Part shown: positions 1 to 11,100 of the stretch, one piece after another | How positions within the stretch are numbered: position 1 is the stretch's first letter | Layout: the number at the start of each line of letters is the position of its first letter | From: Aurantiochytrium sp. KH105 | Lineage: Eukaryota; Sar; Bigyra; Thraustochytrida; Thraustochytriidae | Assembly: GCA_003116975.1 (NCBI GenBank) | Contig: BGKB01000085.1 | Coordinates: 1 to 64,000, forward strand | Direction of reading: 5' to 3' | DNA: 64,000 nt | Made by a program: the position numbers and the translations under genes | Notes under the pieces: generated by a model | Seen by the model: only the letters and a program-made list of their open reading frames with translations | What the model was told of the DNA's origin: nothing | The model's database searches: none

Positions 1-1371
1 AACGTCATTGCTATATCCTGAACCATCCGCGTAGCCTGTGTGAGGAGCATCAATGGCCGCGTCTCCGCTGTGGCCGACCAGGACAGTGTCATCATTGATA
101 ATGAGCAAAAGGACTGCAGGAACGCCGCTTTCGTGTGCTCTGTTTGCGACATCAATTTTCGACTTGAGCCACGCATCATTCCAGGACTCACTCATGAACT
201 CGTTCCGATGGCTTCGAAAGAATTCAAACCACATGCGCAAAACTTCAGCTCGAACTTTCAAATCTTTGCTTTTTGAGACGAGCCTTTTCGCCTCGTTGAT
301 TGAGCTGACCTCAGAGACAAAAACAACGTGCAAAACGTCAGCCAAAGAGTCGATGCCTTGAGCGATGAGCGGACCACTTGTTTCCTTCACAAAATCGCCT
401 TCGGCGCTAGCTTTACTCACAGCGAGGGCGTTGCCGGTGATGACGCGGTTAAGATGGTTGCCGCTGCTTCCTTTTTGCCAAGCCGCCTTGACACGATACA
501 CCCACGAGATTAGTCGGTAGTTTGAGAGCAGCAGGTCTTCAGCGAAAGTCGTTTCGGGAAGTTTTGGCATCGGACCCGGGTCGATAAAAAAGTAGGACGA
601 CAATGGGGCTCGGCCTTTGCGCAAACACGCGCAACATTCGGCGCAAACTTGCACCTGTCCATTTGAAACGCCCTGCTCGTGAACGACGAGGCATCTTCCA
701 GACTCAAATGTCGTGGTTGTGCGACTGCCAACCGCGCAGTTGGACGAGTCTTGAAATTCAATCGGGTCAAGCGCAGAATCATTTCCTTCGATCATCTCCG
801 CGATTCCGCTTCTGTCGTGGAGCACACCGCAAACACCGCAAGCCCACCGAATATGATTTCTAGAATCAAGAGTGTGTGCAATGAACTCATTGACGCACGT
901 GGCGAGCAACTCATCAGATGGTGGCTTCAAATGGTTTCGCCGTTCATCCGGAGAAATGCCTGCGCCAAAAATTCGATTCATGACGTCTGTTGCTTGCATC
1001 ACATCTGAATCTTGGATGAGAGGAACTGGCATCTGCGCATCGCTTCCAACCCTACGGCGACTTGATTTTGATTGGCTCTCAGGCTGTTTGCCGCCCTGGA
1101 TAGCTCGGCACCGCTTTTTGTTTCGACTCGTGTGGCGGCCCCCACAGCTTGCGCAAGGCCGCATTGGACAGGTGTACTTTCGGGTGCATTGGGATTTACC
1201 CACTTCACACCAGCAAGAACAGCCTTTCTTTAAAGAATGCCTCTTACCGCATTGATTGCAAAGAGGAGTGCAAGCTTTGTTATATGCATGCTTGCAGCCG
1301 CATTTACTACAAGGCCGATTTTTGCAACGATCGCGTCTGCAGTCCTTTGAGCCTTCACACCAGCAAGTCAT
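1..1371 (-). CDS. Helitron-like replicase N-terminal fragment (partial, runs off left edge)
   Basis: The minus-strand frame is open from an ATG at 1371 to base 1 (457 codons, no stop), with an in-frame TAA 15 bases upstream of the ATG. Residues 1-90 are Cys/His-rich, with repeated CxC, CxxC and CWC groups such as MTCWCEGSKDC and CSCWCE, suggesting zinc knuckles. Further on, the order CAECCACLRKGR, then a Pro/Leu segment, then TFAEDLLLSNYRLISWVYRVK, then a VRAEVLRMWFEFFRSH segment matches the DUF6570-like block that precedes the Helitron Rep domain in rolling-circle transposons. This is family knowledge matched by eye. The HUH Rep and helicase domains would lie beyond base 1, so whether the element is whole cannot be judged. 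The alternative is a host zinc-finger protein carrying this block. Confidence 0.6.
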   Translation of the reverse strand, partial: MTCWCEGSKDCRRDRCKNRPCSKCGCKHAYNKACTPLCNQCGKRHSLKKGCSCWCEVGKSQCTRKYTCPMRPCASCGGRHTSRNKKRCRAIQGGKQPESQSKSSRRRVGSDAQMPVPLIQDSDVMQATDVMNRIFGAGISPDERRNHLKPPSDELLATCVNEFIAHTLDSRNHIRWACGVCGVLHDRSGIAEMIEGNDSALDPIEFQDSSNCAVGSRTTTTFESGRCLVVHEQGVSNGQVQVCAECCACLRKGRAPLSSYFFIDPGPMPKLPETTFAEDLLLSNYRLISWVYRVKAAWQKGSSGNHLNRVITGNALAVSKASAEGDFVKETSGPLIAQGIDSLADVLHVVFVSEVSSINEAKRLVSKSKDLKVRAEVLRMWFEFFRSHRNEFMSESWNDAWLKSKIDVANRAHESGVPAVLLLIINDDTVLVGHSGDAAIDAPHTGYADGSGYSNDV

Positions 1372-1709
1372 TGTGAATTTGCGTTAGAGTATTGTTCGCT
1401 GATGCTTTTCACTAAAGCTTTCTGTTTTCATCGCTGCGAAGGGCTCGTCACTGCCAATAAATTAGCACCATCTACGCATGCGCCATCAACTAAGCAACTA
1501 TCACTTTTACTGAGGTAAGAATGGCCTACACCTACTTTTCATTGTATTGCATCAGCCAAGTTCCTCGATAATGGCTTGTGGCTGGCTTATTTCACTGTTG
1601 CAATGTCTTGCTGCCAGTATGACCAAACTGCTCGTTCACTTGCAAGCCACGTTGTTCGACTTGATGCGCTGATGAGCCCTTGAAACAGGCCTATTTGGAT
1701 TGCGGATGA
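1372..1709. other. Intergenic spacer between divergent genes
   Basis: This 338-base spacer lies between the Helitron-like fragment (minus) and the WD40 gene (plus). No coding frame or clear promoter motif is seen. A small upstream ATG at 1706 opens a 27-codon frame that overlaps the WD40 start at 1710 and ends near 1789, so it could act as an overlapping uORF. Confidence 0.4.
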
Positions 1710-3227
1710 ATGGCGGGGTTCGTGGAGCCGCGGCCGTGCGGAAGACGCCGCAATTGTCAAATTTCTGCACAAGTTTGCCCCCCGAGTAATAAATCAGTGC
1801 TAAAAACGCACTTCAGACATGTGTTGGAGGGGCACTCGCGTCCGGTCTCGAGCGTGGCGATGGAAGGCAATACGATCGTTTCTGGGTCTGTGGACAAAAC
1901 AGTGCGCATCTGGCACGCTATGTCCGGCGAGGAGCTTCATGTTTTGACGGGGCACTCTGATGTGGTCTGGAGCGTGGCGGTTGAGGGCAATACGATTGTG
2001 TCAGGGTCCTCAGACAATACGGCGCGCATCTGGAACGCTACGTCAGGCGAGGAGCAGCGTGTCTTGAAAGGGCACTCATCTTGGGTCAGGAGCGTTGCGA
2101 TCAAGAGCAATACAATTGTTTCTGGGTCTAGGGACAAGACGGTGCGCGTTTGGAACGCTACGTCGGGCGAGGAAAAGTACATGTTGGAGGGACACTCATC
2201 TGCGGTCGATAGCGTGACGATTGAGGGCGACACGATCGTTTCTGGGTCCGCGGACAATACGGTGCGCATCTGGAACGCTACGTCGGACGATCAGCACCAC
2301 GTCTTGGAGGGGCACTCCTCTTGGGTCCGGAGCGTGGCGATCAATGGCGATACGATCGTTTCTGGGTCTGCCGACAAGACGGTGCGCATTTGGAACGCTA
2401 CGTCGGGCGAGGAGCAGCACGTCTTAAAGGGGCACTCTGATTGGGTCCGGAGCGTGGCGATTGAGGGCGAGACAGTCATTTCTGGGTCCAAGGACAAGAC
2501 GGTGCGCGTTTGGAACGCAACGTCGGGCGAGGAGCAGCACATCTTGGAAGGACACTCATCTGCGGTCGATAGCGTGGCGATTGAGGGCAACACCATCGTT
2601 TCTGGGTCTGCGGACAATACGGTGCGCATCTGGGACGCTACGTCAGGCGCGGAGCAGCACGTCTTGGAGGGCCACTCTTCTTGGGTCCGGAGCGTGGCGA
2701 TTCAGGGTGATACAGCTGTGTCAGGTTCTTGGGACAAAACGGTGCGCGTTTGGAACGCTACACTGGGTGAGGAGCAGCACGTCTTAAAGGGGCACTCTGG
2801 TTCGGTCTTGAGCGTGGCGATTCAGGGCGGTTCTATCGTCTCCGGGTCTTGGGACAAGACGGTGTGCATTTGGGACTCTATATCCGGCGATAACAAACGC
2901 ACTTTAAAGGGGCACTCACTTCCGGTCTATTGCGTGGCGCTTGTTGGCAATACATTCGTCTCGCAGTCTTCCGATGTTACGCGTTATTGGGATGTTCGGT
3001 TGGGCGAAGAGCTCGACGCGGACGAGGCAGAGGCATCGTCTACACCTGAAACGAGCACTTTGGTAAATGTCGAGAACGGCATGCACGTGAAGATTACGGG
3101 AGGCATAGGCTTCACAACCGACCACAACTTTCCGACCACAGTTCGTCAAGGGAACGTGTTCGTTGTCGGCGACCGAAGCGGAATGCTTCATATCTTACAT
3201 TCTCAAGGCGTCAATCCTACGAGCTGA
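1710..3227 (+). CDS. WD40 beta-propeller protein with ten near-identical blades
   Basis: This 505-aa frame starts at ATG 1710, with an in-frame TGA directly upstream. After about 36 unstructured residues come ten WD40 repeats, almost all exactly 40 residues long. Each follows the pattern HVLEGHS..V.SVAI.G.TIVSGS.D.TVR(I/V)WNATSGEEQ. A divergent eleventh strand set (residues about 455-505, ending VFVVGDRSGMLHILHSQG) may close the propeller or sit after it. The GH, D and W positions that define WD repeats are kept in nearly every blade. No catalytic or NACHT domain precedes the propeller. The protein is therefore either a stand-alone scaffold or the 3' exon of a longer receptor whose 5' part I cannot see. 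High identity between blades indicates recent internal duplication or gene conversion, as known for NWD-type STAND genes. Confidence 0.85.
   Translation: MAGFVEPRPCGRRRNCQISAQVCPPSNKSVLKTHFRHVLEGHSRPVSSVAMEGNTIVSGSVDKTVRIWHAMSGEELHVLTGHSDVVWSVAVEGNTIVSGSSDNTARIWNATSGEEQRVLKGHSSWVRSVAIKSNTIVSGSRDKTVRVWNATSGEEKYMLEGHSSAVDSVTIEGDTIVSGSADNTVRIWNATSDDQHHVLEGHSSWVRSVAINGDTIVSGSADKTVRIWNATSGEEQHVLKGHSDWVRSVAIEGETVISGSKDKTVRVWNATSGEEQHILEGHSSAVDSVAIEGNTIVSGSADNTVRIWDATSGAEQHVLEGHSSWVRSVAIQGDTAVSGSWDKTVRVWNATLGEEQHVLKGHSGSVLSVAIQGGSIVSGSWDKTVCIWDSISGDNKRTLKGHSLPVYCVALVGNTFVSQSSDVTRYWDVRLGEELDADEAEASSTPETSTLVNVENGMHVKITGGIGFTTDHNFPTTVRQGNVFVVGDRSGMLHILHSQGVNPTS
1818..3014 (+). repeat. 120-bp in-frame tandem repeat, ten copies (WD40 blades)
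   Basis: Ten consecutive 120-base units (the last three bases shorter) encode the WD40 blades. A higher order is visible. Blades 3-4-5 carry SSWVRSV, SSAVDSV, SSWVRSV and blades 6-7-8 carry SDWVRSV, SSAVDSV, SSWVRSV, with matching KDKTVRVW/ADNTVRIW endings. This suggests duplication of a three-blade, 360-base block. Confidence 0.85.
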
Positions 3228-3799
3228 GCTCGATGCTGTCTCGGTGGCTCTTTTTCCTCGCTTCCCCTTATCGCTTCATGTGTCAACCCTCATCACATAG
3301 ACCTTTGCGCGTGTTTAATTTTTGAAGTACATTTTGGCACTGATTTATTACCCGGGCAAACTTGCGCAGAAATTTGGACAATTGCGGCGTCTTCCCCGCG
3401 GTCGCGTCTCCAAGAACTCTCCGTTCAATCGCTTGTCAAATAGGGCTGTTTTCCTCTTCCAAGTGTCTATTCAGCAAGTCGAGCAATTCGGCTTGCAAGT
3501 GGCAGCCAGGCATCTGCTCTATTAGCATCCAGTCATTGCAGCAGTGACCAGCCCCCCTCACTGTCAACCCCTTGAGCGGGGCATGTCGACACATAAACGG
3601 TCGAGGCACACACCTTAGCGGATGTGTGCGTGCGCATGTGCGCGCAGGCGCGTCCACCCGCTGAGGTGTAGATGTCGAAGTAGACAATATTCTAAAAGCA
3701 AGCCGCACCACGAGTTTGAGCTAGGCATAGGGTTTCGTCAACCAAATACATGGCCCAGCCGTACGTGCGGCAATTCCAAAACTAAGTCATCTTCACATG
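3228..3799. other. Intergenic DNA downstream of the WD40 gene
   Basis: No supported gene. The stretch near 3470-3600 resembles the stretch near 4585-4700 (shared words such as GTCGAGCAAT, CGGCTTGCAA and GCAGCCAG), so the composite repeat described next begins here in decayed form. Confidence 0.4.
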
Positions 3800-5740
3800 T
3801 TCCAATAGGGCATTGGCACAACACCCGGATTGCAAGTGCTGCTCGACACATTTGCAAGTGCAGAACCGCCCATCGCAAGTGCAGAATCCTTGGACTTGTT
3901 GTTTTGCCTTCTAGCTGCGCTGCTACAGGCTGACTGTGAGTAAAGAGGATGTCTAGTTGGCAAGTGAGTCTGCAACGTTTGCAAGTGTAGTAAGTGGAGC
4001 TCGACTTGATGCATGTGAGTAAAGAGGATGTCTAGTTGGCAAGTGAGTCTGCAACGTTTGCAAGTGTAGTAAGTGGAGCTCGACTTGATGCAAGTGAAGA
4101 ATTTTCCCTCGCAAATGCATTTTTTGCCGTGTGAACCAGTGCTGAGAATAGTGCGGGGCGCGCATACCTCAGCGATAGCAAATTGATGGAGCATACATAC
4201 CACAGCGCGAAAGCCAAAGACAACAGTGCGGGGCATACATACCCCAGCGAGAGCAAATTGACAGTGAAGGAGTATACATACCACAGTGCGAAAGTCAAAG
4301 ACAGGCAATGTGCAGCTTGCACCACAGCAGAGTCAATGGACTTGTGGAGAAGCGTGTGGAGCGTTCACACCACAGCATCAGCAGCAGGGAGAGCACCGAA
4401 TGTAGGCTGTGGAGCGTGCGTTCAACAGCACGAACGCCAGCATGGAGAGCGACAGCAACAAAGCATGAGGGCAGAAAGCAGCTGCAGGTTCTAAGGCATG
4501 CGCATACCACAGCAGTAAGAACAGGCTGGTTGCGAGTGCTCCGCAGTTGAACTTCAGTGCAAGTTTGCGGGGTGATTTAGTGTCAGTCGTAGTCGAGCAA
4601 TGCGGCTTGCAAATGCAGAATCAGCTTTGCCAGTCGTTTGCCCCACTCGCAGCCAGCCATTGCGGCAAAGTCCCAGTCAGCCTCCAACCATTGAACGGGG
4701 CGTCAGCACAATACTCAGAGCGCAAGTGCTACTCTCTACATTTGCAAGTGCGGAACCGCCCATCGCGAGTGCAGAATCAGTCTTTTTTGTTGCAAGAGAC
4801 TGTCACAGTGAATAGGGTGCCTTTTCGGCAAGTCCATCTGCAAGTGCAGACTTCGCCTTGCAAATGAAGAATTCTCTCTGTTAATCGCCACTACAATGGC
4901 AGACATCGGAGAACGTGCAGCTCAACTTGCTGCAAATGCAGAATTGTGGCTCGCAAATGCAAAATCACCTTGGGTACACTGTTTTTTTTAAATTAAATTG
5001 TGTGGGGCGGCGCATACCTCAGCAGATATATATCAGTGTGGGGCAAGCTAACCACAGCAAAAATAGCAAATTGAGAGTCTGCAGAGAATAGGCCTAGTGT
5101 GGTGCATTTATACTACCACAGCGGCGTCAAAGTGCAGCAGGAGCTGATTGCTCACGGCGTTCGTATAGCAACAACAACAACAGAATTCGGACTTATCTGC
5201 TTTGCGACAACAGCATTAGACTTCGAGCAAAGCATGTGGGGGTCGTCCTACCTTTAAAGCAACAACAGCAAACTTGCAAGCCTTGCAAACGAAGTACTCG
5301 CTTTGTCACCAATGGCCAAACGGGAGTGCGGGGAGATCAACTTGATGCCAATACAGAATTGTCCCTCACAAATGCAGAATCAGCTATATACACTGTTGAT
5401 CGAAACAGTGTGGGGGCGTACATACCTCAGCAGCAACAACAGTCCGAAGTATGCCAACCACAACAAAAACAGCTATCCGAGAGCCTGAAGCGAATAGTGT
5501 GGAGCGCTCACACCACAGCACCATTGATTTTATAAGGAGGGCTACTTGCTGCAGGCGTTCGCACTATACAGCAACTGCAACAGAAACAGCATGAAGACCT
5601 GCCTGGAAAGCAGGCAAGGGAGCCCGCCTATACCACAGCAGCAATAACAGAATGAACATGAAAGTGCATTATGACTTCAAGCGAAGCGTGTGGCATGGGT
5701 CGACATACCACAGCAATCACAACAGCTCGAATGCAGCACT
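3800..5740. repeat. Composite degenerate repeat field
   Basis: Two short modules recur in mixed order. Module A is built on GCAAGTGCAGAATC or GCAAATGCAGAATC (for example 3853-3895, 4610-4625, 4740-4785, 4926-4970, 5345-5385). Module B is an AGTGTGGGGCG word followed within a few bases by CATACCTCAGCAG or CATACCACAGCA and CAACAAC runs (near 4195, 4235, 4360, 4500, 5000, 5035, 5100, 5410, 5495, 5690). Longer blocks repeat too: about 90 bases at 3803-3893 resemble 4683-4782, and A plus B pairs recur at 4078, 4926 and 5336. No open frame of note crosses it. The origin is unknown; it could be a decayed satellite or a non-autonomous element cluster. Confidence 0.65.
3935..4092. repeat. 79-bp tandem duplication
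   Basis: Two adjacent 79-base copies (3935-4013 and 4014-4092) begin TGTGAGTAAAGAGGATG and end with CTCGACTTGATGCA. They are essentially identical by eye, so this duplication is much younger than the surrounding degenerate repeats. Confidence 0.85.
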
Positions 5741-8148
5741 CTCAGCAAATGAATAGAGAAACAAATGTGCGGGGGCCTTCCGATTGTGGCGATGACGCGC
5801 CCTTTGTAGCGAAGCGATAAGGCTTCTGTGCAACAGCGGCTGCGGGCGAATCCCGGACTTTACGTCAAAATACCTTGCTGGTGCGAAGGCCCCAAGGAGT
5901 TCAGGCGTGATCAATGCAAGAGTTGATGTTGTAGGTTCAAGCATAGATAGGCCTACTTTTGAGCTTGCTCTCGTTCTTGCGTTCATTGCGGTAAAAAACA
6001 ATCATCGAGAAGGCTGCGCTTACTGGTGTGATTCGACCAAGTCCTATACTCCCTTTAGCGCGCTTGCTTGATACGACCTCGCGCAAATAGCGGGGACAAA
6101 GTCAGCGCGACGCAGGGTGAGGTCACGGACAGTAACGACAGCGAGCATGCGCAGCTCACGGACGACGAAGATGCTTATAGAGACCGCCTCGACAGAACCC
6201 AACAAGGACAGCCGACGAGACGTCAGCTTTTCTCTGCGTCGAGATCTGCACCTGCTTTTTCTGCGAGAGACGACTTTCAGCCTCCCCGATCCCTTCAAGC
6301 AAGCCAGGTTTCCGCCTTTGCTTCCACACCTGAAAGGCCCGCGTCACAAGTGGAAGCCACAGCCTTTCCTGCCGCCAAATCTGCTCAATCTCCTCCCAAG
6401 TCTCCTTCTTCTACAAGTCATCCTTCGTCAAGACCGGCTCCGCCGGCTACGAGTATAACCGATGAGACAATTCCATCGGAATTCCATCGGAAAAAACGCA
6501 CTTCAGGTCGCGGGTGCTTTAGCCCCGCAGGGTATGCACGGACCAATGATTCACTTTGCAGCGCGCGGATAACACACTTGGCTCTTGTAGATCTTTGCAC
6601 ATCGACGAGCTCGCAGCGCGGCAAGTTAGACACCGACGTCAAAGCCAGACACGTGGCTCATGAGAAAGTCTTGGTCCAAGAGAAGAACCAAGGGTGAATG
6701 TTTGTCACTGCTCGAAAAGACGTGCTCATCATTGCCGCAACCGTCATGCCTTTTATCCCGTTGAAGGAGGAAACAAAATGCTTGCGCTCAACCCACTCAC
6801 AGCTGGTCTCGCCCCTGTCTCTCGCCAAACGTCTTCTAATACCGCCGTATGGCACTAACCACCGTCCGAGCGACACTTCGCCGAGAGTAAGAATAAGAAG
6901 ATGATGAAGATTTCCACTCGTCTGTCGAGCTCTTTGGCGGCCACGCAAGTTGCCCTTGGACGACCACCTTTCTCCCCCCTCCCCCGCGCAAGCCCACTCG
7001 GTTCGTCTCCCAGGTATCATCGTCTCGGCAGCCACCAAAGGCAGCGCGTCTCCTCCTCGGGCCCTGGCCTCCCAGCCAGCTACTTCCAGCTGCTGTCAGC
7101 CCCCAGGCCGCTCTGGCGCAGCTCGAGGCGGCCCTCGCGGCGCGTACCACAGCTTCGGGCATCCCTCGCTCCCTCCTGCCCTTCTCCCTTTTCCCTTCTC
7201 CCCTTTCCTTCCGCGCGCCGCCTCGATTTCCAGAAAGAGGGTGTGCGCGCCCAGCAGCCGCCAGCCGCTGCGACCTTTGGCCAGCTCGCTCGATCGATCA
7301 GTCACCGAAGCAAGAAAGCTCGCAGTGCAGCGGGCCGACGCGAGGTCTGTTCGTGGCGCAGCAGCAGCGGGACACTCCATGCGCGCGTCGGCGTCAGCAG
7401 CGCAGCGCAGCGCCGCGCCTGCCAGCTCTCTCTACTCGAAACCCGACATCTCGCACTCCTTCCCCCTGGCCTGGCCTGCTTCTTCGCAGACACGCCGCAC
7501 GTGCTTCGGAGAATTTCCGGTGCTCACGGAGAAACTTGGGTCTACGCTAATATTATGAGAGCTGAAACCTTATTTACCCGACTGGCATGGAAGTTTTCCT
7601 GGCCGATCCTCGAGAGCACGATGCGAGCAGAGCGCAAACGATCACGTGGGTGGGCTCGGCTCGAGGCAAGCGCTCGCGCGCTCGTACGTGCTCGTACGTG
7701 CGTGTGGCGCCCCCTCCTACGCTCACTTCGCTGCGCGCCCTTCTTGCCTGCTCTCGACCCCGCGGCGTACCGGGCAATCGGCTAACGAGCTGAAATTAGA
7801 CGATCGATATCTTCGCCTGTCTGCCTGCTGCGCGCTTGCGTCGTCGACACCAAGCACGAGACGCTCGTAGAGAAGCCGCGCTGAACGAACAACGCATCCG
7901 TCTTGCCCTCGTGCACGTGGCGCCAAGTTTCTCTGGCTGCCGCGCCGCTGCGGTCTCGGATCCTTTCGTTCGTCGCTTGACAACGTCCTCGCTCTCGCGG
8001 CCAGATTCACGACGTCATCTTGGAGAAAGACGTGTCGACGTTGTATTAGCTGCAAGCGTCTATTGGTCTCTGCATAGCATCAATTTGAAGTTGTGCTTCT
8101 CGTGAGGAGGTCGCGTAAAAATTTCTCGAGTGCAACTAGATTGCGACA
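5741..8148. other. GC-rich intergenic DNA upstream of the LRR-kinase gene
   Basis: No gene is supported. Open frames at 6068-6697 (Ser/Pro/Asp-rich, no ATG of its own) and 6901-7785 (Arg/Ser/Pro-rich) exist but have no recognisable domain and resemble chance frames in GC-rich DNA. A missed exon of the downstream gene cannot be excluded. Confidence 0.3.
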
Positions 8149-11100
8149 ATGAGCAATCAAGAAAAGCTCAACAGAGCGATTAAGGCGATCAAAAACGGTG
8201 CGACAGAAATCGAGTACGTAAATGACAAATTCTAAGATCCCCCAAAACAAGAGCTGACCACAACCCACGTGCACACGCACGCACGGAATGCGATGGAATG
8301 CAATTTTTGGCGCGATTTCGTTCATCTTGGCGTCTCATGTTTTGGCGAGCGCAGTCTTAAGTACAACAATATCGGCGCAGAGGGCGCCAGGGCGCTCGCG
8401 AACGCACTCGCGAACAACGAGTCGCTGCAGACGCTAGTGTAAGTGATTGCGAAAAAGTGAAAGTGAGGCCAAAAGCCCAAGAAGCAACAAGACCTGACCA
8501 CAACTCACGTACGCACGCACGCATGGGATGCGACGGAGTGCAACTCTTGGCGCGATTTCGTTCATATTGGCTCTCATGTTATGACGAGCGCAGTCTTTGG
8601 GACAACAATATCGGCGCAAAGGGCGCCAGGGCGCTGGCGAACGCACTCGCGAACAATGAGTCGCTGCAGACGCTAGAGTAAGTCATTGTGACAAAGTGAA
8701 AGAGGGGCCAGAAGCCCAAGAAGCAACAAGAACTGACCACATTCCACGCACGCACGCACGGACGCATGGGATGCAATGGATTTCAACCCTTGGCGCGATG
8801 TCATTCATCTTGGCGTCTCATGTTATGACGAGCGCAGTCTTTCGAGCAACAATATCGGCGTAGCGGGTGCAACGGTGCTGGCGAACACACTCGCGAACAA
8901 CGAGTCGTTGCAGACGCTAGTGTAAGTGATTGCGAAAAAGTGAAAGTGGGGCCAGAAGCCCAAGAAGCAACAAGACCTGACCACAACTCACGTACGCACC
9001 ACGCATGGGATGCGACCGAATGCAACCCTTGGCGCGATTTCATTCATCTTGGCGTCTCGTGTTATGACGAGCGCAGTCTTTATAACAACAGGATCGGCGA
9101 CGAGGGCGCTACGGCGCTGGCGAACGCTCTCGCGAAGAACGAGAGTCTGCATATGCTAAAGTAAGTCATTGCGACAAAATGAAAGTGGGGCCAGAAACTT
9201 AAGAAGAAAGCAACAAGAGCTGACCATAACTCACGTACGCACGCACGCATGGGATGCGACGGAATGCAACCCTTGACACGATTTCGTTCATCTTGGCGTC
9301 TCATGCTATTACGAGCGCAGTCTTGAAATCAATAACATCGGCCACGAGGGCGCGACGGCGCTGGCGAACACACTCGCAGAAAATAAAACATTACAAACGC
9401 TCGAGTAAGTCCCAAGAAGGACCCACGCCCCGCATCAAATTCCTTCTAACATTCTAAAATTACAGCATGGACCGGCCCCAACGTCTTGCTATCGAGGCCG
9501 CTCTCGAACGCAATCGAACTCTGTACGAACAGAGTCAAACGCCTCTCATGCAGGCGTGCAAGAACGGGGACATCCCGGAGGCAGAAAAGTTGGTCGTCGG
9601 CGAAACCCGGATCGACGCGCGGGACACTTTAGGTCAGACAGCGCTGTTTCACGTTTGCGAAGCCAAGGATGAGGACATTGCTCTCCTTCTAGCAAAACTT
9701 CTTTTCAAGCGCAGCGTAGGTCTTTCGAGCGAGTCCCTCGGGATAAAGAAGGCCATTAAGGATGCTGCTTCCAAGCATTACACGAAGCTGTCCGGCTTTC
9801 TCTCCTTCATACACTCGTTACCGTTAGCACAGCTCCAAACCAACGCCCTGCGAATGATGGTCGTCAACCTTTTCGATAAGGGTGTGCGAACGCTAGAAGA
9901 GTTTCGTCGTCTCACTCTTGCTCAGCTCGAAGTAATGGGATTTTCAAGCGCGCAGGACCGTCGTGCGCTGCTACTAGCATTCGCAGATCCTGAGCAAGCA
10001 CTTGACCTCAAGGTGTCCGATGCCACGGAGCAAACTAGCAAACTTGGAGCATTAGCTATCAAGATTTCTCTTGTGCGAACGGAACGTGGAGAAGACAAAG
10101 TTTCCCTTCATCCGAGACTGCATGAGGTTTTTGCCGAGCAGCTCTCGCGCAAGAACCCGGTCGCATCTTTTGCAGACTGGGATAGGCAGCAAATCATCCT
10201 CCGGGAAAAGGCGCGTGAGCTGACTACGCTCCAGGAGGCTGTCAAGACAGACTCGGAAAAAGTACCTCAACGAAATGAAGCTCGACGCGACCTTGTCGCG
10301 GGTATTCGGGAGGCTTTGTCAGGGAGAATCGAAGGTCGGCTGGAGAGACTACGAGCGGATCCAGTGACAAAGGCTGCTCTAGACTCCTGTCATAGTCTAT
10401 GGAAGGAGATTCTAAACGGCCCTGTGGACGTCGATGATGCTGTCGCACAAGTGACCTTTGAGCAGGTGATGGAAGCAACACAAACCGCAGCAGAGGCCGT
10501 AAAGGCCTGGGAGACTCGACATGACACGAGCGCTGCGCGCAAGCACTCCGAAGCGGCCATTGATGCTTTGGATGAGAGCACCAAGCGCCTTGGCATCCAG
10601 CCAACATTCTTCATGACGCTGAGACATCCCGAGAGGACAAACGAGCTAGCAAACGAGCTGGAAATGGTGCAGCAAGCATTCGAAGCCGAGCTCAGCGTCT
10701 TGGCGAACGTCGATCCGATGGCAGACGCTCCAATGGTGGAAATCCGACGAGCATTGGCCAGCACCATCTCATTCTACACCCGCTCAGTTACGAACGAGGT
10801 CTCGCGCTTGCAGACAGACGTTAAAGATCTTACCGAGCTCCTTTCCCGGCACGTTCCCGGACTATCTGAGCCATGCACGACGGGCGTAGAAGAGATCATG
10901 CAAAGCATGCGCAAAACGAAGCGGAAGCGTGAACGACTTGAACACGATCTTCGCTACGCCCGCGAGGATGCCAATGACGGAGATACAGAAGCTCGAGCTC
11001 GCGTTCCTGGCCTCGAGCATGAGCTTGCTCAGATCGGGAGTGTTTACAAGCTCGACAGCGAGCTGCGCAAAGAGCGCGCACGCGTTCTACGTCATGCAGA

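Noticed and set aside
6068-6697. Ser/Pro/Asp-rich frame upstream of the LRR-kinase gene
   Set aside because: It lacks an internal ATG and domains. It could be an exon, but I saw no splice evidence.
6901-7785. 294-codon plus-strand frame
   Set aside because: Low-complexity Arg/Ser/Pro/Ala translation of GC-rich DNA, with equally long frames overlapping on other strands.
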